Shown: piece after piece, positions 21,902-30,699 of the stretch
How the letters are laid out: every line of letters begins with the position of its first letter
Numbering within the stretch: the first letter of the stretch is position 1
Assembly: GCA_000719695.1 (NCBI GenBank)
Contig: JOHN01000018.1
Location: forward strand, 1 to 64,000
DNA from: Streptomyces sp. NRRL F-6131
Lineage (GTDB): Bacteria > Actinomycetota > Actinomycetes > Streptomycetales > Streptomycetaceae
Reading direction: 5' to 3'
DNA length: 64,000 nt
The notes under the pieces: model-generated
Told to the model about the DNA's origin: nothing
The model's input: only the letters and a program-made list of their open reading frames with translations
Database searches by the model: none
Made by a program: the position numbers and the translations under genes

Positions 21902-23412
21902 CGCAGCATCAGCAGACCGGCCGGCTCTACGGGGTGGGCCTCGGCCCCGGCGACCCCTCGCTGGTGACCGTCCGCGCCGCCGAACTCATCGGCAAGGCCG
22001 ACGTGGTGGCGTACCACAGCGCCCGGCACGGCCGCTCGATCGCCCGCTCCATCGCCGAGCACTACCTGACGGACGGTCAGATCGAGGAGAAGCTGGTCTA
22101 CCCGATCACGGTCGAGACCACCGACCACCCCGGCGGCTACCGGGGCGCGCTAGACGACTTCTACCAGGAGGCCGCCGACCGGCTGGCCGCCCACCTGGAC
22201 GCCGGCCGCGACGTGGTGGTGCTCGCCGAGGGCGACCCGTTCTTCTACGGCTCCTACCAGCACATGCACAAGCGCCTCGCGCACCGCTACCCGACCGAGG
22301 TGGTGCCCGGGGTGACCTCGGTCAGCGCCGCCGCGGCCCGGCTCGGCCAGCCGCTCACCGAGGCCGAGGAGACGCTCACCGTCATCCCCGGCACGCTGCC
22401 CGAGGAGGAGCTGACCGCGCGCCTGGCCGCCGCGGACTCCGCCGTCGTCATGAAGCTCGGCCGCACCTTCCCGACCGTGCGCCGCGCCCTGGAGCGGGCC
22501 GGCCGGCTGGCCGACGCCCAGTACGTCGAGCGGGCGTTCATGGACGGCGAGCGGACGGCCCCGCTGGCCTCCGTCGACCCGGACAGCGTCCCCTACTTCT
22601 CGGTGGCCGTGCTGCCCAGCAAGGTCGCGCCGCTGGAGGCCCCGGCCCCCGACCTGAGCGGCCCCGGCAGCGTCACCGTCGTCGGCACCGGCCCGGCCGG
22701 CCCGCTCTGGCTGACCCCCGAGGCGCGCGGCGCCCTCGCCGCCGCCACCGACCTGGTCGGCTACACCACCTACCTCGACCGGGTGCCGGTGCGGCCCGGC
22801 CAGACCCGGCACGGCTCCGACAACAAGGTGGAGTCCGAGCGCGCCGAGTTCGCCCTGGAGCTGGCCCGCCGCGGCCACCGCGTCGTGGTGGTCTCCTCCG
22901 GCGACCCGGGCGTCTTCGCGATGGCCACCGCCGTCCTGGAGGTCGCCTGCGAGGAGGCCTACCGGGAGGTGCCGGTGCGGATCGTCCCCGGGATGACCGC
23001 CGCGCACGCGGCCGCCTCCCGGGCCGGCGCGCCGCTCGGCCACGACTACGCGGTGGTCTCGCTCTCCGACCGCCTCAAGCCCTGGGACGTCGTCGCCGCG
23101 CGCCTGCGCGCCGCCGCCGGGGCGGACCTCGTGCTCGCCCTCTACAACCCGGGCTCGCAGTCCCGCACCACCCAGGTCGGCCGGGCCCGCGACCTGCTGC
23201 TGGAGTACCGCGCCCCGGAGACCCCGGTGGTGATGGCCCGCGACGTCGGCGGCCCCACCGAGCGGGTCCGCACCGTCCGCCTCGCCGACCTCGACCCCGC
23301 CGAGGTCGACATGCGCACCATCCTCCTCATCGGCTCCTCCCAGACCCAGCACGTCCCCCGGGCCCCTCACCCGGACGTCACCTGGACCCCCCGCCGCTAC
23401 CCGGAGGCCTGA
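21898..23412 (+). CDS. cobIJ: bifunctional precorrin-2 C20- / precorrin-3B C17-methyltransferase
   Basis: 504 residues made of two SAM-dependent uroporphyrin-III-methyltransferase-fold domains. CobI spans about 1-250 ([17 protein letters not shown] and [16 protein letters not shown] motif). CobJ spans about 258-495 ([38 protein letters not shown]). The fusion ties two ring-methylating steps that flank CobG. GTG start overlaps the cobH stop. A strong hairpin lies directly after the stop. Confidence 0.95.
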   Translation: MTQHQQTGRLYGVGLGPGDPSLVTVRAAELIGKADVVAYHSARHGRSIARSIAEHYLTDGQIEEKLVYPITVETTDHPGGYRGALDDFYQEAADRLAAHLDAGRDVVVLAEGDPFFYGSYQHMHKRLAHRYPTEVVPGVTSVSAAAARLGQPLTEAEETLTVIPGTLPEEELTARLAAADSAVVMKLGRTFPTVRRALERAGRLADAQYVERAFMDGERTAPLASVDPDSVPYFSVAVLPSKVAPLEAPAPDLSGPGSVTVVGTGPAGPLWLTPEARGALAAATDLVGYTTYLDRVPVRPGQTRHGSDNKVESERAEFALELARRGHRVVVVSSGDPGVFAMATAVLEVACEEAYREVPVRIVPGMTAAHAAASRAGAPLGHDYAVVSLSDRLKPWDVVAARLRAAAGADLVLALYNPGSQSRTTQVGRARDLLLEYRAPETPVVMARDVGGPTERVRTVRLADLDPAEVDMRTILLIGSSQTQHVPRAPHPDVTWTPRRYPEA

Positions 23413-23418
23413 GCCCGT

Positions 23419-23452
23419 CCCGTGCGGAAGGCCGTCCGGCCTTCCGCACGGG
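23419..23452. terminator. perfect 16-bp stem bidirectional terminator
   Basis: CCCGTGCGGAAGGCCG and CGGCCTTCCGCACGGG are perfect complements with a two-base nominal loop. It lies between the convergent cobIJ and relE genes and can serve both. Confidence 0.85.
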
Positions 23453-23459
23453 GGCGCCG

Positions 23460-23720
23460 TCAGTCGCGGTGGACCGCGGAGCGAGGGCCGACCCGGACGA
23501 CCAGCACCAGCAGCCGGCCGCCGTCGACGGTGTAGATCACCCGGTGGTCCCCGACCCGTAGGCGGCGGTGTTCGGGGGAGCCGACGAGCGCGGTGGTGTG
23601 GAAGCCGTACGGGTCCTGCTCCAGCTCGGCCAGCTTGCGCAGGACCAGCAGGGCGGTCGTCCGGGGCAGCTTGCGGAGTTCGCCGTGCGCGGACTCGGTG
23701 AAGCTGGTGCGGTACTTCAC
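23460..23720 (-). CDS. RelE/ParE-family toxin
   Basis: 86 residues. The fold pattern of a short helical hairpin followed by a beta sheet, and the C-terminal RRLRVGDHRVIYTVDGGRLL, match RelE-type mRNA interferases, which cleave mRNA at the ribosomal A site. Basic residues and the Arg/Tyr in the sheet are compatible with activity. Its ATG overlaps the antitoxin stop by four bases. The pair interrupts the cobalamin genes. Confidence 0.88.
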   Translation of the reverse strand: MKYRTSFTESAHGELRKLPRTTALLVLRKLAELEQDPYGFHTTALVGSPEHRRLRVGDHRVIYTVDGGRLLVLVVRVGPRSAVHRD

Positions 23721-23980
23721 TCGGGCCTGGCCAGGGTCTCGGCCATGACCTCTGCCAGGGAGTACGCGGGCTCGTCGCGGCGTTCCTCGATGAGGCGCAG
23801 CAGCTCCTGCTCCTCCCAGCGCCGGTACTCGCGGAGCAGCTCTATCGGGACGACCGCGGCCACCTCGCGCCCGCGTCGGGTGATCACGGTCGGCTCGTCC
23901 CGCTCGGCACGGTCGACCACGTCGGCGAGATGCTCACGGGCCTCGCGAATCGATACGGTCTGGACAGGCTGCTCGCTCAT
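23717..23980 (-). CDS. Phd/YefM-family antitoxin
   Basis: 87 residues. The N-terminal half (VSIREAREHLADVVDRAERDEP, then VITRRGREVAAVVP) is the DNA-binding Phd/YefM fold; the C-terminal half is acidic and would wrap the toxin. The antitoxin gene comes first and overlaps the toxin gene, as is usual for type II systems. The start at 23980 is only six bases from a -10 box and lacks a Shine-Dalgarno, so the mRNA is probably leaderless. Confidence 0.9.
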   Translation of the reverse strand: MSEQPVQTVSIREAREHLADVVDRAERDEPTVITRRGREVAAVVPIELLREYRRWEEQELLRLIEERRDEPAYSLAEVMAETLARPE

Positions 23981-23986
23981 GCGTCG

Positions 23987-24015
23987 AGTGTACGAAGCGT
24001 GCCAGGTGTACACAA
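23987..24015 (-). promoter_or_regulatory. toxin-antitoxin promoter with TGTACA operator cores
   Basis: On the minus strand, TTGTGT (-35, plus 24010-24015) and TACACT (-10, plus 23987-23992) are separated by exactly 17 bases. The -10 box ends six bases before the antitoxin ATG. A full TGTACA core (24007-24012), inside GTGTACAC, overlaps the -35 box, and a TGTAC half core (23989-23993) overlaps the -10 box. TGTACA is the known core of YefM-type operators, so this fits autorepression. Confidence 0.65.
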
Positions 24016-24101
24016 CCGTCGCCGGGCCCGGTCGGCGGGACGGGCGGCCGGCCGGGGTCGCAGGTCGCGACCCGGCCATCGGAATCAGGGAGCGGTGCGT
24101 C

Positions 24102-25235
24102 ATGGGTGAGGTCGGTGGGCGGGCCGGGCAGCTGAGGAGCAGTGGGCTGCGGCACGGCTGGACGACCGGGGCGTGTGCCACGGCGGCGACCAAGGCCGCG
24201 TACCGGGCGCTGCTCACCGGGGTGTTCCCCGATCCGGTGGAGATCACCCTGCCGAAGGGGCAGCGGCCGGCCTTCGCGCTGGCGGCGGAGCTGCTGAGCG
24301 AGGAGCCGGGCGGCGGGCGGCGGGCGATGGCCGGGGTGGTCAAGGACGCCGGGGACGACCCGGACGTCACCCACGGCGCGCTGGTGCGGTCCACCGTGCG
24401 GGCGGGGGAGCCGGGCGCGGGCGTGGTGTTCCGGGCCGGGCCGGGAGTGGGGACGGTGACCAAGGCCGGGCTGCCGCTGCCGGTCGGCGAGCCGGCCATC
24501 AACCCGGTGCCCCGGCAGATGATCCGGGACGCGGTCGCCGAGGTCGCGGCGGAGTGCGGCGGCAGCGGCGACGTGGTGGTGGAGATCTCCGTCGACCACG
24601 GCGAGGAGATCGCCCGGTCCACCTGGAACCCCCGCCTCGGCATCCTCGGCGGGCTGTCCATCCTCGGCACCACCGGGATCGTCGTCCCCTACTCCTGCTC
24701 GGCCTGGATCGACTCGATCCGGCGCGGGGTGGACGTGGCGCGGGCCGCCGGGCGCACCCACGTGGCCGGCTGCACCGGCTCGACCTCGGAGAAGGTGGCC
24801 GTCGCCGTGCACGGCCTGCCCGAGGACGCGCTGCTCGACATGGGCGACTTCGCGGGCGCCGTGCTCAAGTACCTCAAGCGCCACCCGGTGCCGCGGCTGA
24901 CCATTGCCGGCGGCTTCGCCAAGCTCTCCAAGCTCGCCGCCGGCCACCTCGACCTGCACTCGGCGCGGTCCCAGGTGGACAAGGGGTACCTGGCCGAACT
25001 GGCCCGCGCGGGCGGTGCGGACGAGGAGCTGACGGCGGCGGTCGCCGCCGCCAACACCGCGCTGGAGGCGATCCAGCTCTGCCGCGCCGCCGGGGTGCCG
25101 CTGGGCGACCTGGTGGCCGAGGCGGCGCGGGCGACCGCGCTCGGGGTGCTGGTCGGTTCGCCGGTCGCGGTGGACGTCATCTGCATCGACCGGGCGGGGA
25201 CGATCGTCGGCCGCGCGGAACCGCTGGGGCCGTGA
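24102..25235 (+). CDS. cbiD: cobalt-precorrin-5B C1-methyltransferase family protein CbiD
   Basis: 377 residues from the ATG at 24102 (preceded by GGGAGCGG). CbiD methylates C1 of the corrin ring in the oxygen-independent route, and actinobacteria often use it where CobF is missing. Family signatures seen are GWTTGACATAATKAAY near the N-terminus, WNPRLGILGGLSILGTTGIV in the middle, and FAKLSKLAAGHLDLHS. Its presence beside CobG makes this a mixed-type ring pathway, as known for other Streptomyces (family knowledge). Confidence 0.93.
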   Translation: MGEVGGRAGQLRSSGLRHGWTTGACATAATKAAYRALLTGVFPDPVEITLPKGQRPAFALAAELLSEEPGGGRRAMAGVVKDAGDDPDVTHGALVRSTVRAGEPGAGVVFRAGPGVGTVTKAGLPLPVGEPAINPVPRQMIRDAVAEVAAECGGSGDVVVEISVDHGEEIARSTWNPRLGILGGLSILGTTGIVVPYSCSAWIDSIRRGVDVARAAGRTHVAGCTGSTSEKVAVAVHGLPEDALLDMGDFAGAVLKYLKRHPVPRLTIAGGFAKLSKLAAGHLDLHSARSQVDKGYLAELARAGGADEELTAAVAAANTALEAIQLCRAAGVPLGDLVAEAARATALGVLVGSPVAVDVICIDRAGTIVGRAEPLGP

Positions 25236-25365
25236 GGGCCTTCCTCCCGCAGTCGTTGCCGCCGTTTCCGTTTCAGGAGTGTCCCGGGAACTTCGCTGTG
25301 ATGTGAAGATCTGACGCTCATACGGGGTGAGAAACGGACAAATGTCGCGCCATGCTCGGGGTCGG

Positions 25366-25403
25366 TTCTGTCGCTATCTCAGCCATGAGATATCGTCTGG
25401 CGA
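25366..25403 (+). promoter_or_regulatory. putative leaderless promoter and palindromic operator of the HTH-MurA gene
   Basis: TATCTC (25375-25380) and GAGATA (25387-25392) form a perfect 6-bp inverted repeat around AGCCAT. A TATCGT -10-like box (25391-25396) lies seven bases before the GTG start with a weak CTGTCG -35-like box 17 bases upstream. There is no Shine-Dalgarno before the GTG. Leaderless transcription repressed by its own XRE domain is a reasonable inference. Confidence 0.45.
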
Positions 25404-26933
25404 GTGACAGGCGACTACCTCACCCGTATCGGCACCCTCATCCGTACCGCGCGTCAGCACCGCGGCTGGTCCCAGGCCCAGCTCGGCGAGGCCCTCGGCA
25501 CCAGCCAGAGCGCGGTCAACCGCATCGAGCAGGGCAAGCAGAATGTCAGCCTTGAGATGATCGCCCGCATCGGCGAAGCCCTCGACAGCGAGATCGTCTC
25601 CCTCGGCTACTCCGGCCCGATGCACCTGAGGGTCGCCGGCGGCACCACCCTCTCCGGCGCGATCGACGTCCGCAGCAGCAAGAACGCCTGCGTGGCCATC
25701 CTCTGCGCCTCGCTGCTGACCACCGGTCGCACCACCCTGCGCAGCGTCGCCCGCATCGAGGAGGTCTACCGCATCCTCGAAGTGCTCACCAGCATCGGCG
25801 TCAAGAGCCGCTGGACCAACGACGGCCGCGACCTCGAACTCACCCCGCCCGCCGAGCTCGACCTGGACGGCATGGACGTCGAGGCCGCCCGCCGCACCCG
25901 CAGCGTGCTGATGTTCCTCGGCCCGCTGATGCACCGCGCCGACAGCTTCGCCATCCCCTACGCCGGCGGCTGCGACCTCGGCACCCGCACCGTCCAGCCG
26001 CACCTCACCGCGCTGCGCCGGTTCGGCCTGGAGGTCGCCACCACCGGCGGCGCCTACCACGCCTCCGTCCAGCCCGGTACGCCGATGGACCGGCCGATCG
26101 TGCTGACCGAGCGCGGGGACACCGTCACCGAGAACGCCCTGCTCGCCGCCGCCCGCCACGACGGCGTCAGCGTCATCCGCAACGCCTCGCCCAACTACAT
26201 GGTCCAGGACCTCTGCTTCTTCCTGGAGAAGCTCGGCGTCCGGATCGACGGCGTCGGCACCACCACCCTCACCGTGCACGGCGTCCCCGAGATCACCTGC
26301 GACGTCGACTACACCCCGGCCGAGGACCCGGTGGAGGCGATGAGCCTGCTCGCCGCCGCCGTGGTCACCTCCTCCGAGCTGACCGTCCGCCGGGTGCCGA
26401 TCGAGTTCCTGGAGATCGAGCTCGCCGTGCTGGAGGGCATGGGCCTCGACTACGACCGCACCCCCGAGTACCCCGCCCACAACGGCCGCACCCGGCTGGT
26501 CGACCTCACCGTGCGCCCCTCCAAGCTCACCGCGCCGATCGACACCATCCACCCGATGCCCTTCCCCGGCATCAACATCGACAACGTGCCGTTCTTCGCC
26601 GCCATCGCCGCGGCCGCCCACGGCACCACGATGATCCACGACTGGGTGTACGACAACCGCGCCATCTACCTCACCGAACTCACCCGGCTCGGCGCGGACA
26701 TCAAGCTCCTCGACCCGCACCGCGTGCTCGTCCAGGGCCCGACCCGCTGGCGCGCCGCCGAGATGGTCTGCCCGCCCGCGCTGCGCCCCGCGGTCGTGAT
26801 CCTGCTCGCGATGCTCGCCGCCAAGGGCACCTCGGTGCTCCGCAACGTCTACGTCATCAACCGCGGCTACGAGGACCTCGCCGAGCGCCTCAACTCCATC
26901 GGCGCCCAGATCGAGACCTTCCGCGACATCTGA
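25404..26933 (+). CDS. XRE-type helix-turn-helix fused to MurA/EPSP-synthase-fold enzyme
   Basis: 509 residues. Residues 5-68 are a Cro/C1 (XRE) helix-turn-helix (TRIGTLIRTARQHRGWSQAQ, then SQSAVNRIEQGKQNVSLEMI). From about 72 onward the protein is a UDP-GlcNAc enolpyruvyltransferase fold: K93-N94 match the substrate-binding Lys-Asn of MurA, and C190 in AGGCDLGTR matches the catalytic/fosfomycin-target Cys loop. So the enzyme could still transfer enolpyruvate from PEP to UDP-GlcNAc, the first committed peptidoglycan step. The HTH part implies DNA binding. Streptomycetes are known to carry second MurA-like copies, but whether this one is enzyme, regulator or both is open. GTG start. Confidence 0.85.
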   Translation: MTGDYLTRIGTLIRTARQHRGWSQAQLGEALGTSQSAVNRIEQGKQNVSLEMIARIGEALDSEIVSLGYSGPMHLRVAGGTTLSGAIDVRSSKNACVAILCASLLTTGRTTLRSVARIEEVYRILEVLTSIGVKSRWTNDGRDLELTPPAELDLDGMDVEAARRTRSVLMFLGPLMHRADSFAIPYAGGCDLGTRTVQPHLTALRRFGLEVATTGGAYHASVQPGTPMDRPIVLTERGDTVTENALLAAARHDGVSVIRNASPNYMVQDLCFFLEKLGVRIDGVGTTTLTVHGVPEITCDVDYTPAEDPVEAMSLLAAAVVTSSELTVRRVPIEFLEIELAVLEGMGLDYDRTPEYPAHNGRTRLVDLTVRPSKLTAPIDTIHPMPFPGINIDNVPFFAAIAAAAHGTTMIHDWVYDNRAIYLTELTRLGADIKLLDPHRVLVQGPTRWRAAEMVCPPALRPAVVILLAMLAAKGTSVLRNVYVINRGYEDLAERLNSIGAQIETFRDI

Positions 26934-26954
26934 CCCCGGACCTCCACCCGGCAG

Positions 26955-26987
26955 GGCCCCGGCCGCACCCCCCGTGCAGCCGGGGCC
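26955..26987 (+). terminator. hairpin terminator after the HTH-MurA gene
   Basis: GGCCCCGGC and GCCGGGGCC pair perfectly, continued by GCAC/GTGC after a single mismatch, with a CCCCC loop. It is 21 bases past the stop and 64 before the end of the convergent DinB-like gene. Confidence 0.75.
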
Positions 26988-27051
26988 TCACCCGTCCTCA
27001 CCGACACCGGTGCCGGTGCCCGCGTCGGTGCCGTCGGGGTGCCGGGGCGGG

Positions 27052-27588
27052 TCATTCGCCGGTGCGGCCGTCGAGGTGTTCGCGGAGGAGGTCGGCGTGG
27101 CCGTTGTGGCGGGCGTACTCCTCGATCATGTGGGTGAGGAGCCAGCGCAGGGAGAAGGACTCCTGCCGGCCGTCGGCCGTCGTGCGGTGGCCGAGGACGT
27201 CCAGGGACGGTGCGGCGGCGGCGAGTTCCCGGGCGTGGTCGCACTCGGCGCGCCAGACGGCGAAGGCCTCGTCCGCGTCGGCCTCGTCCGCGTCGAAGGC
27301 GGCGGGGCTGCCGTCGGGGTGCTGCCAGATCCGGAGCGCGCCCTCGTCGGCGAGGGTGTTGCGGAACCAGCCGCGCTCCACCTCGGCCAGGTGGCGGGTC
27401 AGTCCGAGGAGGGAGAGCTCGGACGGTGCCAGGGGGCGGGCGCGGAGCTGGTCGGTGGTCAGCCCGGCGCACTTCATCGCGAAGGTCTGGCGGAGGAAGT
27501 CGAGGAAGCCGACCAGGGTGGCGCGTTCGTCGGCGGTCTGGGGAGGCTCGGTGCGCGCGGCGTCGGCGCGGTCGTAGGCGTCGCTCAT
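27052..27588 (-). CDS. DinB/DUF664-family four-helix protein
   Basis: 178 residues. The pattern GLTRHLAEVERGWFRNTLA and RWLLTHMIEEYARHNGHADLL, each giving His residues on long helices, matches the DinB-like metal-binding four-helix-bundle family (the DUF664 branch, like the mini-circle protein of Streptomyces). Members include mycothiol- and bacillithiol-dependent transferases. The partner substrate is unknown. The Asp/Glu/Ala-rich loop near 98-110 is low complexity. Lies between cbiD-side and cobK-side cobalamin genes without obvious link. Confidence 0.82.
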   Translation of the reverse strand: MSDAYDRADAARTEPPQTADERATLVGFLDFLRQTFAMKCAGLTTDQLRARPLAPSELSLLGLTRHLAEVERGWFRNTLADEGALRIWQHPDGSPAAFDADEADADEAFAVWRAECDHARELAAAAPSLDVLGHRTTADGRQESFSLRWLLTHMIEEYARHNGHADLLREHLDGRTGE

Positions 27589-27628
27589 CGAGCCATCCTG
27601 ACACGAACGGGTGTTCCCCGGACGGGAA

Positions 27629-28426
27629 TTACCGAGGAGCGGAAACCCGCTCGGACCACCAGGCCAGGGCGGCCCCGACGGTCGGCGCGACCGGTACGCC
27701 GGCCGGCAGCGGCGGGCGTTCCACGATCACCACGGGAAGGCCGAGTTCGCGCGCCGCGGTGAGCTTGGGCGCGGTGGCGGCGCCGCCGCTGTCCTTGGTG
27801 ACCACGACGTCGATCCGGTGCTCGCGCAGCACCGCCCGCTCGGCGTCCAGGTCGAACGGGCCGCGGTCGAGCAGGACGTCGAGCGAGGCGGGCACCGGCG
27901 GCTCGGGCGGGTCGACCGAGCGGGCCACGAAGTGCAGCCCGTCGAGGTGGGCGAAGGTGCCGATGCCCTGTCGGCCGGTGGTGAGCAGGATCCGCCGGCC
28001 GAGGGAGGGGAGCAGCCGTGCCGCGTCCGTCAGGGACGGGACGGGGTGCCAGCGGTCGCCGGCCACCGGGGACCAGCCGGGGCGGCGCAGCGCCAGCAGC
28101 GGGACGCCGGTGGTCCGGGCGGCCTCGGCGGCGTTGCGGGACATCACGGCGGCGAACGGGTGGGTGGCGTCGATCACGGCGTCCACCCGCTCGGCGCGCA
28201 GCCAGTCGGCGAGGCCGTCGGGGCCGCCGAAGCCGCCGATCCGGACCTCGCCGGCGGGCAGCCGGGGTTCGGCGACCCGCCCGGCGAGCGAGCTGGTGAC
28301 CCGCGACCGCGGCGCACCGTCGAGTCCGGCAGCAGCGTCGAGCGCGTCGTCGAGCGCGGCGGCGAGCGCGCGGGCCTCGGTGGTGCCGCCGAGGATCAGC
28401 AGGTGGCGCCGGGCGGGGTCGGCCAT
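27629..28426 (-). CDS. cobK: precorrin-6A reductase CobK
   Basis: 265 residues from the ATG at 28426. CobK reduces precorrin-6A to dihydro-precorrin-6 with NADPH. The N-terminal LLILGGTTEARALAAAL, the middle VIDATHPFAAVMSRNAAEA and the C-terminal VVTKDSGGAATAPKLTAA are the family's conserved segments. Last gene of the cobL-cobM-cobK unit; its start shares one base with the cobM stop (TGATG). Confidence 0.95.
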   Translation of the reverse strand: MADPARRHLLILGGTTEARALAAALDDALDAAAGLDGAPRSRVTSSLAGRVAEPRLPAGEVRIGGFGGPDGLADWLRAERVDAVIDATHPFAAVMSRNAAEAARTTGVPLLALRRPGWSPVAGDRWHPVPSLTDAARLLPSLGRRILLTTGRQGIGTFAHLDGLHFVARSVDPPEPPVPASLDVLLDRGPFDLDAERAVLREHRIDVVVTKDSGGAATAPKLTAARELGLPVVIVERPPLPAGVPVAPTVGAALAWWSERVSAPR

Positions 28427-29187
28427 CACGCGTCGCAGGGCTCGTGCGGCCGCTCGCGGTCGGCGGAGTAGAGGTGACTGTCGCGGAACTGCTCGGCGGC
28501 CAGGGTCCGGCCGACGATGATCACCGCGGTGCGGACCACGCCGGCCGCCTTGAGCTGCCCGGCGATGTCGCCGACGGTGCCGCGCAGCACCAGCTCGTCC
28601 GGCCGGCTGGCCATCGCCACCACGGCGGCCGGGCAGTCCGCCCCGTAGTGCGGCAGCAGCTGCTCGACCACGTCGTCCACGTACCCGGCGGCCAGGTGCA
28701 GCACCAGCAGGGCGCCGCTGCGGCCGAGGGTGGCGAGGTCCTCGCCCTCCGGCATCGGGGTGGCGCGCTTGGCGATCCGGGTGAGGATGACCGTCTGGCC
28801 GACGGTCGGGACGGTCAGTTCGCGCTTGAGCGCGGCCGCGGCGGCGGCGAAGGCCGGTACGCCCGGCACCACCTCGTAGGGGACGCCGGCCGCGTCGAGC
28901 CGGCGCATCTGCTCGGCGACGGCGCTGAACACGGACGGGTCGCCGGAGTGCAGCCGGGCGACGTCCTGCCCGGCGGCGTGCGCGCGGACCATCTCCTCGA
29001 CGATCCGGTCGAGGGTGAGGTTGGCGGTGTCGATCAGCCTGGCGCCGGGCGGGCACTCGGCGAGCAGCTCGCGCGGGACCAGGCTGCCGGCGTAGAGGCA
29101 GACCTCGGCGCGGGCCAGGATCCGCTGGCCGCGCAGGGTGATCAGGTCGGCGGCACCGGGGCCGGCCCCGATGAAGTGGACGGTCAC
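28426..29187 (-). CDS. cobM: precorrin-4 C11-methyltransferase CobM
   Basis: 253 residues, GTG start overlapping the cobL stop as GTGA. CobM uses SAM to methylate C11 of precorrin-4. The uroporphyrin-methyltransferase-fold signatures VHFIGAGPGAADLITLRG, ARLHSGDPSVFSAVAEQM and the mid-protein EVVPGVPAFAAAAAALKREL are intact. Length is standard. Confidence 0.95.
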   Translation of the reverse strand: MTVHFIGAGPGAADLITLRGQRILARAEVCLYAGSLVPRELLAECPPGARLIDTANLTLDRIVEEMVRAHAAGQDVARLHSGDPSVFSAVAEQMRRLDAAGVPYEVVPGVPAFAAAAAALKRELTVPTVGQTVILTRIAKRATPMPEGEDLATLGRSGALLVLHLAAGYVDDVVEQLLPHYGADCPAAVVAMASRPDELVLRGTVGDIAGQLKAAGVVRTAVIIVGRTLAAEQFRDSHLYSADRERPHEPCDA

Positions 29188-30527
29188 GGGGCGTTCTCCT
29201 GGGAGGCGGGGGTCTCGGCGGCACTGGGTTCGGCGGCAGCGGGTTCGGCGGTGGTCGGCTCGGCGGCGGTCGGCTCGGCGCTGACGGGCCCGGTGCCGGG
29301 GCCGGCGTCGGCGGGCTTGACGGCGGACCACTGGGTGACCGGCATCGCCTGCCGCCAGCCGGTGAAGCCGCCGACCGGGACGGCGTGCGCCACGGCGAGC
29401 CGCAGCAGTGCGCCGCCGTGCCGCCGGTACCAGGTGGTGAGCAGCGCCTCCGACTCCAGGGTCACCGTGTTGGCGACCAGCCGGCCGCCGGGCGCCAGTG
29501 CGGCCCAGCAGGCGTCCAGCAGGCCGGGCGCGGTGAGGCCGCCGCCGACGAACACCGCGTCCGGGGCGGGCAGTCCGGCGAGCGCGTCGGGCGCGGGGCC
29601 GGTGACCACGCGCAGCCGGGGCACGCCGAGCGCGGCGGCGTTGCGGGCGATCCGCTCGGCTCGCGCCGGGTCCCGTTCGACGGTGACGGCCCGGTTGTCG
29701 CGGTGGGCGCGCAGCCACTCGATCGCGATCGAGCCGGAGCCACCGCCGATGTCCCAGAGCAGTTCGCCGGGGACGGGGGCCAGGGTGGCCAGGGTGGCGG
29801 CGCGCACGTGCCGCTTGGTCAGCTGGCCGTCGCTCTCGTACGCGTCGTCGGGCAGGCCGGGCACCACCGGGGTGCGCGGGCCGTCGGCGGCGAGCTCGAC
29901 GGCGATCAGGTTGAGCGGGTCGCCGGGCGGGTGCGGCCAGCCGTCGGCGGGGCCGTCCAGTTGCCGTTCGCCGGGTCCGCCGAGCTGTTCGAGGACGTGC
30001 AGCCGGGCCGAGCCCTGGCCGCTCGCGGTGAGCAGCGCGGCGACGGCGGCCGGGGTGGCGGCGTCGGCGCTGAGCACGAGCAGTCGGCGGCCGGGGTTGA
30101 GGGCGAGGCGCAGGGTGTCCGTCGGGCGGCCGACCAGGCTGACCACCTCGGTGGACTCCAGAGGCCAGCCGAGCCGGGCGCAGGCGTACGCGACGGAGGA
30201 GGGGTGCGGCAGGACGCGCAGTCGCTCGGGGCCGGCGGTCTCGGCGAGGGTGCGGCCGATGCCGTAGAACATCGGGTCGCCGCTGGCCAGCACGACCAGC
30301 CGGTTCGGCGCGTACCGCTCGAGCAGGCCGGGGACGGCCGGGCGCAGCGGGGAGGGCCAGGGCACGCGTTCGGCGTCGACCTCGTCGGCGGGCAGCAGGT
30401 CGAGCTGCCGGGGGCCGCCGATCACCGTCCCGGCGGCCCGCAGGGCGGCGCGCGCGGTGCCGGCGAGGCCGGACCAGCCGTCGGCCCCGATCCCGACGAC
30501 GGTGATCGGGGGTGGCTGCTGGGGCAC
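29184..30527 (-). CDS. cobL: precorrin-6Y C5,15-methyltransferase (decarboxylating) CobL
   Basis: 447 residues with a CbiE-like N-terminal methyltransferase domain (VVGIGADGWSGLAGTARAAL, LASGDPMFYGIGRTLAE) and a CbiT-like C-terminal domain with a class I SAM site (LLWDIGGGSGSIAIEWLR). It methylates C5 and C15 and removes the C12 acetate carboxyl. The last about 40 residues are a low-complexity Ala/Glu/Pro/Thr tail encoded by a repeating GGCTCGGCGGC-type sequence; this is extra to the family. First gene of the cobLMK unit. Confidence 0.94.
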   Translation of the reverse strand: MPQQPPPITVVGIGADGWSGLAGTARAALRAAGTVIGGPRQLDLLPADEVDAERVPWPSPLRPAVPGLLERYAPNRLVVLASGDPMFYGIGRTLAETAGPERLRVLPHPSSVAYACARLGWPLESTEVVSLVGRPTDTLRLALNPGRRLLVLSADAATPAAVAALLTASGQGSARLHVLEQLGGPGERQLDGPADGWPHPPGDPLNLIAVELAADGPRTPVVPGLPDDAYESDGQLTKRHVRAATLATLAPVPGELLWDIGGGSGSIAIEWLRAHRDNRAVTVERDPARAERIARNAAALGVPRLRVVTGPAPDALAGLPAPDAVFVGGGLTAPGLLDACWAALAPGGRLVANTVTLESEALLTTWYRRHGGALLRLAVAHAVPVGGFTGWRQAMPVTQWSAVKPADAGPGTGPVSAEPTAAEPTTAEPAAAEPSAAETPASQENAP

Positions 30528-30699
30528 CGGGGGGCTCCTCGGGGGCGGGCGCGCGAGCTGGTCGCGGGGCGGGTGGGGGCAGCCTACCTGGCGGTATTCG
30601 GCGTCCGGTCGGCCAGGGTGCGGCCCCGGACGCCCGGGGCCGGCGTCGACCAGCGAGACCTCGGTACCGGATCGGCCCTCCGTCGGTGGGGCGGGCCGG

